Made by a program: the position numbers and the translations under genes. Positions 11,051-21,502 of a stretch of 64,000 nucleotides of DNA are shown here, in pieces. The notes beneath the pieces are model-generated. The model saw nothing but the letters and a program-made list of their open reading frames with translations. It had not been told where the DNA came from and did no database searches. The first letter of the stretch is position 1. The number at the start of each line of letters is the position of its first letter. The stretch is from Apodemus sylvaticus. Lineage: Eukaryota > Chordata > Mammalia > Rodentia > Muridae. The stretch lies in assembly GCF_947179515.1 (NCBI RefSeq), contig NC_067481.1:8005570-8069569 (forward strand), read 5' to 3'.

Positions 11051-12213
11051 GGGTTATCTATTTCTATACCTTTGGGATGGGGCTTACCATGGCCCTGCCC
11101 CTTCTCACCCAAATGGCCGCTTACCCAATAGTAAACTGACTCCAGAGAGACTGCCATACCCTCGACTAGCTTTTCTGAGGTTCTCATCTCTCTGTGGTGA
11201 TCTCCAATGTGTCCATCTCAACCGGGGAAACCCACAGGCACTCCGGCCTCTCCCTACTGCTGTACCGGCTTCTCTTCCTCAGAGAACATCACAGATCCCC
11301 ACTGAGCTCCGCTGACCTCCACTTCACCCTCCCCATACCAACGGAGAAGCTTCCGCCCTGCTGCCCGCCCTGTCCAGCTCTGCCCGATTAGAGCCAGACA
11401 TCAAATTGCCAGCATCGTCTCACCGTGGGGGGCGCTGGAGAAGCTGCGGGCCACAGAGTTCCATTTCCACAGTTGATGATAGCACACAATGAGTGACACA
11501 CCCACCTGCCTCTTCCCATCCCTCACCGTGAGCTTGAAGCCCTTTGCTACCCCCCTCTCGCGGCTGTGCTTTCCCGGCCCCCAGCAGAGCCCACCCTGGC
11601 TTGGTAGACTGGCTGGCTCGAGGTATTTGTTTTAAGAGGCATTTCACCCGGGGTTGGGATATGCTTGGCTTAATACCCATAAATATCAACTAACAGAAAA
11701 GCCAGCCTCTGGGAGGAGCAATGGAGACTTGGAAGGGAGACTACAAGCTGATTTCATCCCGAGGGAGACAGGGAATGGGCTGTTTCTGTGTCTGTTTTTT
11801 TCAATGCTGTCTATAGGGTGGGCCCCTTGGCGCCATGGACCAGAACCATCTAGGGGTGTGACTCTATGTCCGGTTGTAGGAATGGAGGAGAGAAAGGACA
11901 ATTCCAGGAGGGAACAGCATGTGTGAGGGTGTGGGGACCCGCCTGAGAGGCCAACGACCCAGCAGGGGAAACTGAGGCTGAGGGGGCTACATGAGACCTA
12001 CCTAAAAAGAAAGAAGTAGTGCACTCTTCCCTTCCCACCCCCCGTTATAAAAAGACGAAATTCCCTGGGGTGGGACAGGGAAGCTATGCAGTCTTTCAAG
12101 ATTTTCATGAATTTTGTCATCTATAAGCCCCTCCCAGCAAACTATGACCATCAGTCCCCGTCTGGTCATTTGGCTCTGCTCACACGCGTGGCCTGTTTGG
12201 TCCCCAGACCACG
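11051..12213. other. Unique sequence, no gene recognised
   Basis: No repeats were recognised. At 11425-11443 a GGGGGGCGCTGG block resembles the right half of a CTCF motif, but the left half does not fit. Confidence 0.45.
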
Positions 12214-12300
12214 TTCTAAAATTATAGAATCTTGTCAGGGAAAGGGCAGCTCGTCCAACCTTCTGTCCACTGTGACAGTCCCAGCCAGAGCAACTGACAG
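12214..12300 (-). mobile_element. Possible MIR/THER1-like ancient fragment
   Basis: The stretch ctaaaattatagaatcttgt followed by gcagctcgtccaacc resembles an old CORE-SINE 3' region on the minus strand. It is short and weak. Confidence 0.3.
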
Positions 12301-12817
12301 ATGGCAAGTTGCTGATGTATGCACGCTGTCAGGCCAGGCAACCTACTACCTTCTGGGGCAGCCCTGGCGCTATGGGAAGGCTCTAATTGTTGAAGAGTTA
12401 TTTCCTTTTGTTTAGCAAAAATCTGGCACTGCGATGCCCTCGGTTGAAGGCCTGGCCTCTGGACACCGTAAAGTCAATCTGCCTCACTTCCACATGACAG
12501 ATTCTGTATTGCCAAAGACAGCACGTCCCTCTGGATTCACTCTTTCCCTGGCTAGACACCCCAGTTTCCGAAGAACGTATCGGTAGAAGGGCATCCTGGG
12601 TGCCCTGTGTGACTTGTTCTCATTCTGCTCACATCTTGCCTTCAAGGGTCACAGCCAAGTAGCGTGACATCCCCAGAGGCCTTGGAACCAGGAACCAGCC
12701 CAATGGACTCGAAAGCTCAGTGCTGGGTGGGTCTCAGCATCCCTGGTGGTACCATTAAGATGCCGCACCCCGACCCCAAGAGTCTGGATCTTACGTGTTG
12801 GGTTAAGTACAGGAATC

Positions 12818-12938
12818 TGTACTGTGTGTGTATATGTGTATGTATGTGTTCATATGTGTGTGCAGGTGCATGTACATCTGTGTGCACATGGAGGTCATAG
12901 GTCAAGGGCAGGTGTTGTGGTCTATTGCTCTCCACATT
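12818..12938 (-). mobile_element. B4-type tail fragment
   Basis: TG-rich tail followed by catggaggtcataggtcaagg and tctattgctctccac, the distal part of a minus-strand B4 element. A B3 lies immediately beyond it. Confidence 0.45.
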
Positions 12939-12949
12939 ATAATTTTATT

Positions 12950-13158
12950 TTTTTAATTAAATTTCATTTATTTATTTTGTGTGTGTGTGTGTGTGTGTGT
13001 ATTTGTGTATACATGTGCCACAATGCATTTGCAGAGGACAGAGAATAACGGGTAGGAGGGAGTTGGTTCTCTACTGTAATGCGGGTCCTAGGGATTGAAC
13101 TCAGGTCATCAGACTTTGTGGCAAGCACCTTTACCTGCCAAGTCATCTTGCTGGCTCA
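12950..13158 (-). mobile_element. B3 SINE
   Basis: Complete B3 layout on the minus strand: TG tail (12979-13000), gccacaatgcatttgcagagg, gggagttggttctctactg, tagggattgaactcaggtca, gtggcaagcacctttacctg, atcttgctggctca. Confidence 0.9.
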
Positions 13159-13173
13159 AGTCCAACCATTATA

Positions 13174-14027
13174 TAACTTGACCTGGGTCTCAGAGAGTGA
13201 TTTTTTGGTTCCTCTTTGCATGTTGGGCTGGCACCAACTCCAAGTCTGGAGTCAGAAAGTGCACAGCTTTTATGTTTTCCTATGCTCAGTGTCCACTCTA
13301 CTGAAAGTATATTAGGTATCTTACTACTGTAATAGGAGAAGGTTTAATCCATCTGTGCCAGGTGAGGCTGGACATGTCCCTGATGTTACAGCATCAACTC
13401 GAGGTTAAGTCTCACAGTGAGAGTAGCATTTAGCTGACCAACCCAAATCACATTGTTCTTCCACACTGTAGAACTACCCCGGGGTGGGGGGAATTGTTGC
13501 CCAGTCATGGGTCGGATATTCCACATCCTTTTGCACCTACGCAGGTCCCCACAACTGATACTCAGCAATGGGATCTAAACAGAGATGATGGTGGAACTTC
13601 TGAATCAACATGGTTAAGCAGCACACAGGAGATCCTACATGAGCTCCGGTAACTCTTGATGGATGCTCTATGGACAGCAGAGCCTTAGGATGGGGAGAAC
13701 CCGGATCCCTGGGTCACCACTTGGTGCAGAGTGTCCCAGGATTGCTGACCGAGCATAACATCCCCTTCAGTCGGGGAAACAAACTTCATTATATTAAGAC
13801 AATAACCTAAATTGGCAACTTAGGGACCGATTGTCGGTATCAATTACCCTAATTATCATATACCACAGGCTTGTTCTCCTGTTCCAGATATTGTTCCTAT
13901 TTCCCTTCAGGGTCAAATTATATCATATGTCAATTAGGCTTCTAGTCTTTACTCCATTACTGAACTCCATTTGCTGGGTGATTTAAGTCTGGCTGAGCCA
14001 TGCTGAGCTTTATAAGAGGCGGGAGAT
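13174..14027. other. Unique sequence with AT-rich island 13775-13950
   Basis: No element was recognised at 13174-13770. The 13775-13950 part is AT-rich, with ttatattaagac, atcaattaccctaattatcat and related TAATTA-type cores, and could be a conserved noncoding element. Confidence 0.35.
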
Positions 14028-14214
14028 GCTGGGCCAGAAAGATGGCCCAGTGGCTAAGGGTGACTCCTGCCATACCTGGGGACCTGAATTTGATTTCCAG
14101 GACCCACAGAGAGAAAGGAGAAAACAAGACTCTTGCAAGTTGTCCTTTGACCTCCTCTGTGGGTGTGCACCCTACCCCCAATAAATAAAGTTTAATAAAA
14201 ACTAAAAACAAAAG
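14028..14214 (+). mobile_element. B3 SINE
   Basis: It begins gctgggccagaaagatggcc and carries cctggggacctgaatttgat, ccaggacccacagagagaaag and an aataaataaagtttaataaa tail, the normal B3 order on the plus strand. Confidence 0.88.
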
Positions 14215-14291
14215 AAGAGAGATGTCATGCCTAGGTCCACAATGGATGGTTTCATGGCTGACTGTTCTTCTACTCATTGGTTCTTATTCTG

Positions 14292-14494
14292 TTCATTCAT
14301 TCATTCATTCATTCACTTCCTCATTAATTCACTTATTCATTCATTCATTCACGTATTCATTCATTCACTCATTCATTCACTTACTCATTCATTCATTTAC
14401 TCACTCATTAATTCACCTATTCATTCATTCACTTATTCATTCATTCACTTATTCATCCATTCACTCATTCATTCACTTACTCATTCATTCATTC
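14292..14494. repeat. (ATTC)n tetranucleotide array
   Basis: About 200 bases of ATTC with scattered CACTT and AATTC variants. It produces long serine/phenylalanine/isoleucine/histidine-rich frames in all phases, which are not genes. Confidence 0.97.
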
Positions 14495-14635
14495 CTATTT
14501 CATCCGTCCAGCCAGAATGTGTAGAGTTTACAGGTGGAGTTGGCACCCTCTTCTTTCGTTCCCCTGATAGACTCAGCAGGTCAATAGGGATTCCAGTTAT
14601 TTCTCTTGCCGTAGTAAAATAACTAACAGAGCTAC

Positions 14636-14795
14636 GCTTCTTATTGTTGTGACAGATTGCCGAGCAAAAGAAAGGTTTATTCTGGCTCACGGTTGGAGGG
14701 GATGTGTGGTATCATGGTGGAAGAGTCATGGGGAGAGCTTGGGGAAGTTGGTCATAATGCATCCACAGTTATGAAGTATGGGGTGGGGAGAGAGA
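14636..14795 (-). mobile_element. LTR fragment, MaLR-like
   Basis: The cttattgttgtgacagat, aaaggtttattctggctcac, tggtcataatgcatccacagt order resembles the U5-to-U3 reading of a rodent MaLR LTR on the minus strand. Only one end is present. Confidence 0.5.
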
Positions 14796-14814
14796 GATTG
14801 AGAGAGAAAGGGGG

Positions 14815-15035
14815 CGGAGCTAGGTGAGGCATACTTGTAATCTCAGTAGCACCAGGGAAGTAGACACAGGAGAGTGAGTTCCTGGATGTCAGCAACCAGC
14901 CAGCCTAACTTGAGGGGCCCCAGGTCTCAGTAAGGAACCCCATCTCAACACCACCTCCGTACAATAAAAGCTAGGGTGGCAATGGAGGATGAATATGTTG
15001 TCCTTCACATGCATGCTCCCGTCCATGTGTTAGCA
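14815..15035 (+). mobile_element. B4-type SINE
   Basis: ggcatacttgtaatctcagtag, cagccagcctaacttgag, ggtctcagtaaggaaccccat and an ATGCATGC-rich tail match the body of a B4 element without its ID-like head. Confidence 0.55.
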
Positions 15036-15399
15036 CACAGTCGTTAGCACAGGTTTGCTGTGGAGCCCTCAAGTCAGTTGTTGTCCTTGGTCCCCAGCTA
15101 AGGGGACCAAGCACCAACTTGTTGATGGCACATTGGCAGCTGGATGCAGGTTTCCAGGTCCCAGGCACATACCAGACACCCCACGAGAGTTTGCACTGCA
15201 GACCATGCCCACCCCATGCCCACCCCAGGAGGAATCTTATACCCTAAGTCTTTCAAGGTCACGTGTATACCCATGCTGGGGTCCAGGGCTGAGATGAGCA
15301 AAGCGGGTCTCTTATACAGAGGGGCTTCTGGAGAGGGGCAGCCCCCTCCTACATCCTTGTAAAAGGAAACCTTTGCTTCAAGTGGTTGTAGCTAGAAGC
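15036..15399. other. Unique sequence, no feature recognised
   Basis: Short frames only; no repeat was recognised. Confidence 0.5.
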
Positions 15400-15577
15400 T
15401 GGTAATATTCCACTTACGGCTATGTGACCTTGAGGTAGCAAATTACCCTTTCCAAGTCTTGATTTCTTACTCGTGTGAAATTCCTTGGAGGGTTATTGCG
15501 CAGATTAGGGCTTATGCATGTAAAACACGGGGCCCTGCGCACTTAGACTCTGAATAAGTGGCAGACATTTTGATTAT
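15400..15577 (+). mobile_element. MIR ancient SINE
   Basis: Clear MIR order: ggctatgtgaccttgaggtag, ccaagtcttgatttcttactcg, ggagggttattgcgcagatta, catgtaaaacacggggccctg, gactctgaataagtgg. Confidence 0.72.
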
Positions 15578-15586
15578 TGATCAGAA

Positions 15587-15880
15587 GTGTGTGTGTGTGT
15601 GTGCGTGCTTGTGTTTAGCATATGGAGGCCAGGGACAACAATAAATGCTGTTCCTCAAGAGAGCTGTCTTGTTTTTCAGGACCTAGGACTTGCTAATTAA
15701 GGCTTGCTGGCCAGTGAGCCCCAGGGACCTGCTTTAGGGACCTGCCGTCTCTGCCTCCCCAGGGCTGGGATTGTTAGCACATACCACCACATCTAGACTT
15801 TTATGAGTACTGGGAATTGAACCCAAGTCTTTAAGTGTACATGACAAACACGTTCCTAACTGAACTGTGTCCCCAGGCAG
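15587..15880 (-). mobile_element. B4-type SINE
   Basis: On the minus strand: TG tail, atggaggccagggacaac, tgctggccagtgagcccc, cagggctgggattgttagcac, gtactgggaattgaaccc, then a decayed head near 15870. Confidence 0.75.
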
Positions 15881-16204
15881 TTCTTCATAGAGCTGCCAGG
15901 GTCTCCAGAGGCAGAAGCACAGGCAGAGAGGGTAGATCAATGCCTAGCAATCTGGAGCTGACTAAAGGGATACTGCCAGCCACTGGGGGCGGAGCAATGG
16001 TGATGGGGGGGGGACACGCCCCATCCTGATGGAGCCCTTGAAAGCCCAGACCCAAGGAAATTGCTCTTACCAGTTAGGACCAGCCTTCTGGTTCATGGAT
16101 GCTAAGCAGGATGGCTGTGTAGTGGTCCAGAGGAGGTGAGTGGAGACGCCCAAGCCTCACGCCTGATTTCCGGGCCACTTCTGTGCAAGTCTGGATGCGA
16201 ACGA
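15881..16204. other. Unique sequence, no feature recognised
   Basis: A run of nine G at 16007-16015 is the only unusual feature. Confidence 0.5.
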
Positions 16205-16345
16205 GTGGGTGTAAAGAATGTCAAGCAAGATTCGATTACAATTTTTATTTTGGAAAAACCTTCATCAAAATATGTATATCTAATTAGGACAATTACAGCA
16301 CAGGAACAAAAAACTGATTAAAAATCAGACACTCCATAAATTATA
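16205..16345. promoter_or_regulatory. AT-rich motif-dense island, candidate enhancer
   Basis: A repeat-free AT-rich patch in GC-richer surroundings. It contains gattacaattt, ctaattagg, acaattac and the small inverted repeat ctgatt/aatcag (16314-16328). TAATTA-type cores suit homeodomain proteins. Conservation cannot be tested here. Confidence 0.33.
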
Positions 16346-16898
16346 AGTGTTTTCCTCCAGCTGGGGCACATCTCTGGCTGCAAGGCCAATCAATGGAGCC
16401 ACCGGCTCTGGGAGCAGGGGTGGGAGGAGGCGACACCCAGGGCCGGATGGAGGGATGGTGAGTGCACGCTGGGGGCTCTGACACTGCCCGAGTGTAGTTC
16501 TCAGGCATGGAGGCTGGTGGATCTGCTTGGAGCAGGGAGAGCAGCTGGGGCCTCTGTCTGGTGGGTGGGGTCTGGTGAGGCGTGGAGGTGTCTCTGCTCG
16601 GCAAGTGTGTGCATGTGTGTATGCGTACTCAGTGGGGGCAATGTGTCAGATCTTGTCTATGCAAACATCTGTGCAAATGTGTGTGGCACAGGAAGAGGGT
16701 GCGGATGTGTGGACATAAGTGAAATGCATGGCCAAGACTGGAGTCTGAGCCACAGGCCGTGCGTGTGCAGAGCCCCAGCAGGTGGTGGGCCTGGATTGTA
16801 TGCAAGAGGCTCAACTGCCATGCGTGGGGCGCATACCCGGAGGACGAAGCCTGGCATGTCACCGAACAGACTGAGCTGTTTTTAAGATAGCCTGAGAT
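16346..16898. other. Unique sequence, no gene recognised
   Basis: GC-rich and TG-rich unique DNA. A 132-codon minus frame (16629-17027) runs through it and into the neighbouring B4, so it is not a gene. Confidence 0.5.
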
Positions 16899-17186
16899 GG
16901 GGCTGGGGACGTGGTGCAGAAAGTAAAAGCTCACTATGCAGACACGAGGACTTGAGCGTGGACCTCTAGCATGCTTGAGCATGGATTCCCACGAGCAAAG
17001 CGGAAAGTCGGGTGCAGCAGTATGCATCTGGGACCTCTGTGCTGGGCGGAGCTGAGTCAGGCAGATTCCTGGAGCTCACAGGCCAGAGGTGAGTCAAAGT
17101 GGTGAGCTTTAGGGTCACTGAGAGACCCGGTCTCAAAAACTAAGGTGGAGGGTGATTGAGAAAGACACTTGCTTTTGCTATCTGGA
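16899..17186 (+). mobile_element. B4-type SINE
   Basis: It starts ggggctggggacgtggtgcag and contains cgaggacttgagcgtgg, ggtcactgagagacccggtctc, aaggtggagggtgattgagaa. Its 3' end grades into the CA array. Confidence 0.85.
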
Positions 17187-17594
17187 ACACACACACACAC
17201 AGATACTACATACAGACACACAAACACATAGGCACACCACACACAGACACACAGACACACACACACACAGCACAGACACACAGACCCACATACAGACACA
17301 CAAGCATACAGACACACACACACACACACACACACACACAGCACAGACACACACACACAGACAGACAGACACACACACCACAGACACACCACACCACAGT
17401 CACACACACAGACACACACAAACACAGACACACCACAGACACTACATACAGACACACAAACACAGACACACACACACATACACAGCACACACACACACAG
17501 AGACACAGACACACACATATACCACAGACACACTACACACAAACACACACACACAGACACAGACACACACACACACACACACATATACACACCA
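17187..17594. repeat. Long (CA)n/(CAGA)n compound array
   Basis: About 400 bases of CA interspersed with CAGACA, CATACA and CAAACA variants. It gives threonine/histidine frames of 160-180 codons on one strand and cysteine/valine frames on the other, all repeat artefacts. It likely grew from the B4 tail. Confidence 0.97.
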
Positions 17595-17614
17595 ACACTC
17601 CAAGAAAAGATGGT

Positions 17615-17826
17615 GGAGGGGCTGGAGAGTTAAGAGCAGTTAAGAGCACTTGCTGTTCTTGCAGAGTACCAGTTCAGTCCCCAGCATCCATTTGAGGCAT
17701 CTCACAATCCACAGGTCAGTCTGGTTCCTGTGGATCAGATGCCCTGGCCTTTGTAGGCTTACCCACACTCTGGTGCACATACTGTCCCGCTCCACCATGT
17801 CCACACATGTTTAAAAGGCAAGGAAA
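17615..17826 (+). mobile_element. B2-family SINE
   Basis: It begins ggaggggctggagagttaag, with gagcacttgctgttcttgcag, ttcagtccccagcatcca, ctggttcctgtggatcagatg and an A-rich end. Confidence 0.8.
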
Positions 17827-19100
17827 ATCGGCATAGGTGAAGCTGTTTGGATGTTTTGCAGGCAGTGAAGTTGGAGTGCAGAGACAGAGCTGTGTAGGCT
17901 TGCCTGGCCAGTAAGGGACTCAGTAGCAGAGGCAATGTGGCCCCTGAACTGAAGCTAGGTGTCTGGCCCCTCTGATCTTCAGTCTTCCCCAGAACACATT
18001 GCAAGACCAGTCTTAATTAACAGGCAGAGTTGATACACTCATGCTTAGCTGCTTGTCAGAGGAGAAGCATGAATAGGGTGGGGACAGGGACAGGGGACAG
18101 GGTAGGGGATGAGGTTGGAGACAGAGGGGGGGGATGAAAGGGTTGGAAAGACAGGACGACTTGGGAAGAGAGCATTGAAACACCCGAACACGCACCCTGA
18201 ACACGCTCCACTGAAGCAGCCGTCTATTCTCCCTCTAAGGAAGGGGTTTATGTGTGAGCTGGATGCAGCTTTGACACACGAAGCTCTTTTCATCCCCAGC
18301 CAATCCCCTGGGAACCCAAGTCTGGACCTTGGTCCCTTGGCTCTTTCTCCCAGCTCAACTCAAATCCCCACAATCTGCACTCTTGTGGACAGGGCTTCCG
18401 TAGCGCACCTGGCATTTGGAAGCGCGCGGGATTACCTTGTGGGCTCAGATCCCAGCTCAGATCCCGGAAACTCTGTTCAGGAGGAGGGTGGAGGGATGAG
18501 CGGAGGAGCCTCCAACATGTCCCTGTCACCTCATTCTGCTGCCACCAGTTGGCCATGCTGTACCAAGAGGGGCCCTTAGCCAAGGCGGTGCTGGGAGGAG
18601 GAGGGGCAGAAAGGAGACTGCTGGGTGAGGTAGGTAAACTGAGCTTAGCTCCACCCACCACGGTACTCACTTCCCTGAGAGGCTTGTTTGATGGGACCTC
18701 CCTGCTGACCTGGGGTTACTTGTCTGTCAACTAAGATACCTAGAGAAACTTCCAGAAGTTCCTTAAAGCTCAGACTGTCTGACCCCAATGTTTCTCATCC
18801 TTCTTGTTTTCGCGGTCCTGCCTCACTTGTAGTTTCTTTTTGAGTTGCAGCCAGCATCCACTCCGCCATGGGGCATGGCTGACTGGACAGTTCGACGGTG
18901 CTTATCCCACGCAGATGCTGGGCTGTACGGACAGCAGAGCCGAGGCACCGCTCTGGGGTGGGAGAGTGCAGTCTGAGATGTGGGAAAGCCAGAGCTGGTT
19001 TGGGAGTCCCTGGGTCTGCAGTGAGGCTGGGGCTGTGGGGTTCTCGGGCTCTTAGACATCCAGGCACTGCTGGTAGCTGTGGAAGAGCTGAGAATGTAGT
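17827..19100. other. Unique sequence with a G-run cluster
   Basis: No gene was recognised. Six G-runs occur at 18076-18108, a strong G-quadruplex pattern. A 156-codon frame at 18109-18579 has no domain. Confidence 0.5.
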
Positions 19101-19180
19101 GGGGGGGGGGGGGGGTCAGCGGGCTGGGTCTAGTCTGGGGGGGGCGCGGCAGGGGGCGCGGCAGGGAGGGGGAGGCGTGG
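19101..19180. repeat. Poly-G and G-rich tract
   Basis: Fifteen consecutive G (19101-19115) are followed at 19136-19180 by a tandem GGGGCGCGGCA motif repeated twice and more G-runs. It is a low-complexity G-rich tract with unusual CpG content. Confidence 0.85.
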
Positions 19181-19964
19181 CGTTTGGGCAGAAGGGGAAT
19201 TTCAGTTCTTCTCTAGTGGGGAGAGTCCTTGATTTGGTGGCCTTCTTGGTGGTGGTTGTGGCAAGGAGTGCAGACCTTCTATGGGAGATTAAGCTGCAGC
19301 TCTGTAGGCAAAGGTCTTTCCCATGACTCCCCATGGTGGATCTGGATGAAAAGAGACAGCCTGTGGTTCCAAACTGTTTGTTGTCGTGACGGAAAATGGA
19401 TGTGTAAAACTATACTCCACTTCTCAGGGTGAGCCTGAGATTAAATGCCTTTTGCAGGGAGGAATGTCTAGGAAGGAAAAATTATTGGCTATGCCCTCCA
19501 GGCCGCTAGGTATCTCATTAGCATGGAGAACGCTGTCTTGAGCCTGTGTGGCCATAGGCCACATCTCTTTTTCTATTGTCTTGGTCTGAGATGTTAGGGA
19601 TGCCTCACCCACTTGTGGAAGGGCTTGGGGCCTCGCCCTTATGTGACTGATGGGCACAAATCTCTCTGTGGAGAGGCTGCAGCTATGTGATTGCGACCTG
19701 GTGCCGCACCGGGAGCAGGCCAAGCTCCTACTGTCCCTTCTGGGTCTCTGGGGCTTCAAGTCAGGCTTCTTCTCACAGTCTACAGCCCTGCAGTTTCTCC
19801 GGAGAAGGGCTAATGTGGGTGTTCAGATGGGTGTGGGTGCTCAGATGGGAGTGTGCGACAGCAGGACCCAGGGGTGGGGTGGGGGGGAGGGATAAGAGCT
19901 GCACTTTGCAGGCGGTCTGGAAGTGCCTCCAGATGCTGCAGCCTACATGCGCACCATTTGAGCT
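19181..19964. other. Unique sequence, no feature recognised
   Basis: A 150-codon plus frame (19687-20139) crosses from here into the adjoining LTR, so it is not a conserved gene. Nothing else stands out. Confidence 0.5.
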
Positions 19965-19970
19965 CCCCAG

Positions 19971-20443
19971 TGTTGGTGCTCCTGGCTGGCTCGCCAGTGT
20001 TGGTTGCTGCGTTGATTTCTGTGCTCGCTCGAATGTCCTGTCTGCTCCCTGCGTTGCGGCTGCCGCTGCTCACCGTGCCCACATGTGCGCACCCCGGGCA
20101 CCACGCCACGGGACGCGGTGGAACCGTGAATCGCAATGAGACACGCTAGACCAGATAGCTCCATGTGGGCTTTATTTAAGATGGGGAAGGGGTAACAGGC
20201 GGGAAGGAAAGGGGGAAGAGAAAGAAAGAGAGAGAGAGAGAGAGAGAGTGGAGGCCGGCCATGACCACGTGGAGGGGGGGAAGAGCCCCAGGGGCAGAGA
20301 GGTGAGAGAGTGTGGGAGAGCAGAGAGCAAAGAGGGAGAGGAGGAGCAAGTAGCCCCTCTTATAGTGGGCCAGATCTCTGGGGCGGGGCATACCTGGCTA
20401 TTGCCAGGTAGGTGTGGGGTGGAGCTTAGACAAAACCCCAACA
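19971..20443 (-). mobile_element. Solo LTR of an endogenous retrovirus
   Basis: The 473-bp unit has TG and CA ends and a perfect 5-bp duplication cccag at 19966-19970 and 20444-20448. On the minus strand there is a GC box (ggggcgggg at 20380-20388), then a TATA-like ctataag (20359-20365) and AATAAAG (20170-20176), followed by a GC-rich R-U5 region. No internal proviral sequence adjoins, so it is a recombined solo LTR. ERV class was not assigned by eye. Confidence 0.82.
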
Positions 20444-20589
20444 CCCAGCAGGGCTCTTCCACTGCACTGAAGCAGGAGACTTCCTCTTACCTCACCACAT
20501 GGATGGTGTGCTGTGGTGGGCCATCTGTCTGACAGGAAGGCTCCAGGCTATGGGTTCCCGGAAGGGGAACACATTCCTCAGGTATATCG

Positions 20590-20704
20590 AATCCCTGTCA
20601 CAGAATTCTAGAGCTGAGAAGGTGTCAGTAGAGTTAATGTGACTCACCAAGGGGCACACAGGGAGTGTCCCCAGGGTGGGGTCAGACCTCTGTATTCTTT
20701 GTAA
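20590..20704 (-). mobile_element. MIR/THER1-like ancient SINE fragment
   Basis: cacagaattctagagctgag, gtgactcaccaaggggcacacag, agggtggggtcagacctctgt follow the reverse-complement order of an ancient CORE-SINE. Confidence 0.42.
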
Positions 20705-20705
20705 G

Positions 20706-20880
20706 GCCACTTATTCTTATTTTCAATTATGTATTTCCATGTGGGTTTCAGCACATGGATGTGGTTCTCCTGGAGGCCAGAAGCAGGTGTCAGAAAGTGT
20801 CAGTTTCCCTGGAACTGGAGTTACAGGTAGTTATGAGCTCTCCAGTGTGGGTGCCGGAAACATATGCAGGCCGTACGGAA
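20706..20880 (-). mobile_element. B3A-type SINE, truncated
   Basis: ctggaggccagaagcaggtgtc, ctggaactggagttacaggtag and gtgtgggtgccggaaac are minus-strand B3A blocks. The head is cut off where the next LTR begins at about 20887. Confidence 0.72.
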
Positions 20881-20886
20881 AAGCAG

Positions 20887-21268
20887 TGCCTCAGTTTCGT
20901 TTCTAGGCTGTGATGAGATACCACGACCAAGGCCACTTTTAGAAGAAAGAGTTTATTGGGCTTACAGTCTCAGGGCTCAGAGTTGTCCTATGACTATCAT
21001 GCCAGAAAGCATGACAGCGGGCAGACAGGCACGGGCTGGAGCAGTAGCCGAGAGCTCTCATCTTGGAGAGAGAGGGAGGGAGAGAGAGAGAGAGAGACAG
21101 AGAGACACAGAGATACAGAGAGAGACAGAGAGAGATAGAGACAGAGAGACACAGAGATACAGAGAGAGACAGAGAGAGATAGAGACAGAGGAGAAAGGAA
21201 AAGAGAGAGGAGAGAGAGGAGAGAGGAAAAGAGAGAAGAAAAGAGAGAGGGGGAGAGAGACAGTGACA

Positions 21269-21316
<48 letters not shown>

Positions 21317-21502
21317 GAGAGAGAGCAAGCTAACAGGGAATAGGGTGGACCTTTGAACCCCCAAAGCCCATCGCAAGTGACACGAGTCTTACAAGGCCAC
21401 ACCTTCTAATCCTTCCCAGAGAGTTCCACCAACTGGAGAATTCAAAGATAATCAAATATATGAGCCTATATCTTTATTGTGCATTTTTTTGAAACCACCA
21501 CA
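20887..21502 (-). mobile_element. MT-type (ERVL-MaLR) solo LTR with internal GA expansion
   Basis: On the minus strand the LTR ends with gctgtgatgagataccacg, agaaagagtttattgggctt and at its other edge aggccacaccttctaatcct and gaaaccaccaca. The flanks agcag (20882-20886) and agtag (21503-21507) match at 4 of 5 bases. About 260 bases in its middle are an AG microsatellite. Confidence 0.78.
21065..21325. repeat. (AG)n/(CAGAGA)n microsatellite inside an LTR
   Basis: AG array with CAGAGA, GATAGA and a short CA run (21269-21287). A block with period about 58 (agagacagagagacacagag) repeats at least twice near 21102 and 21160. Confidence 0.95.

Noticed and set aside
11425..11443. CTCF-like GGGGGGCGCTGG
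   Set aside because: Only the right half of the motif fits; the left part needs an extra base and has several mismatches.
14222..14622. Frames with repeated SFIH and IHSF strings
   Set aside because: They come from the ATTC tetranucleotide array.
17057..17695. Cysteine/valine-rich and threonine/histidine-rich frames up to 179 codons
   Set aside because: They are translations of the CA/CAGA array in different phases.
19687..20139. 150-codon plus frame
   Set aside because: It crosses the border of a solo LTR and unique DNA and is antisense to the LTR, so it is not a conserved gene.
20864..21402. Arg/Glu-rich plus frame of 159 codons and Ser/Leu-rich minus frames
   Set aside because: They are encoded by the GA microsatellite inside an LTR.
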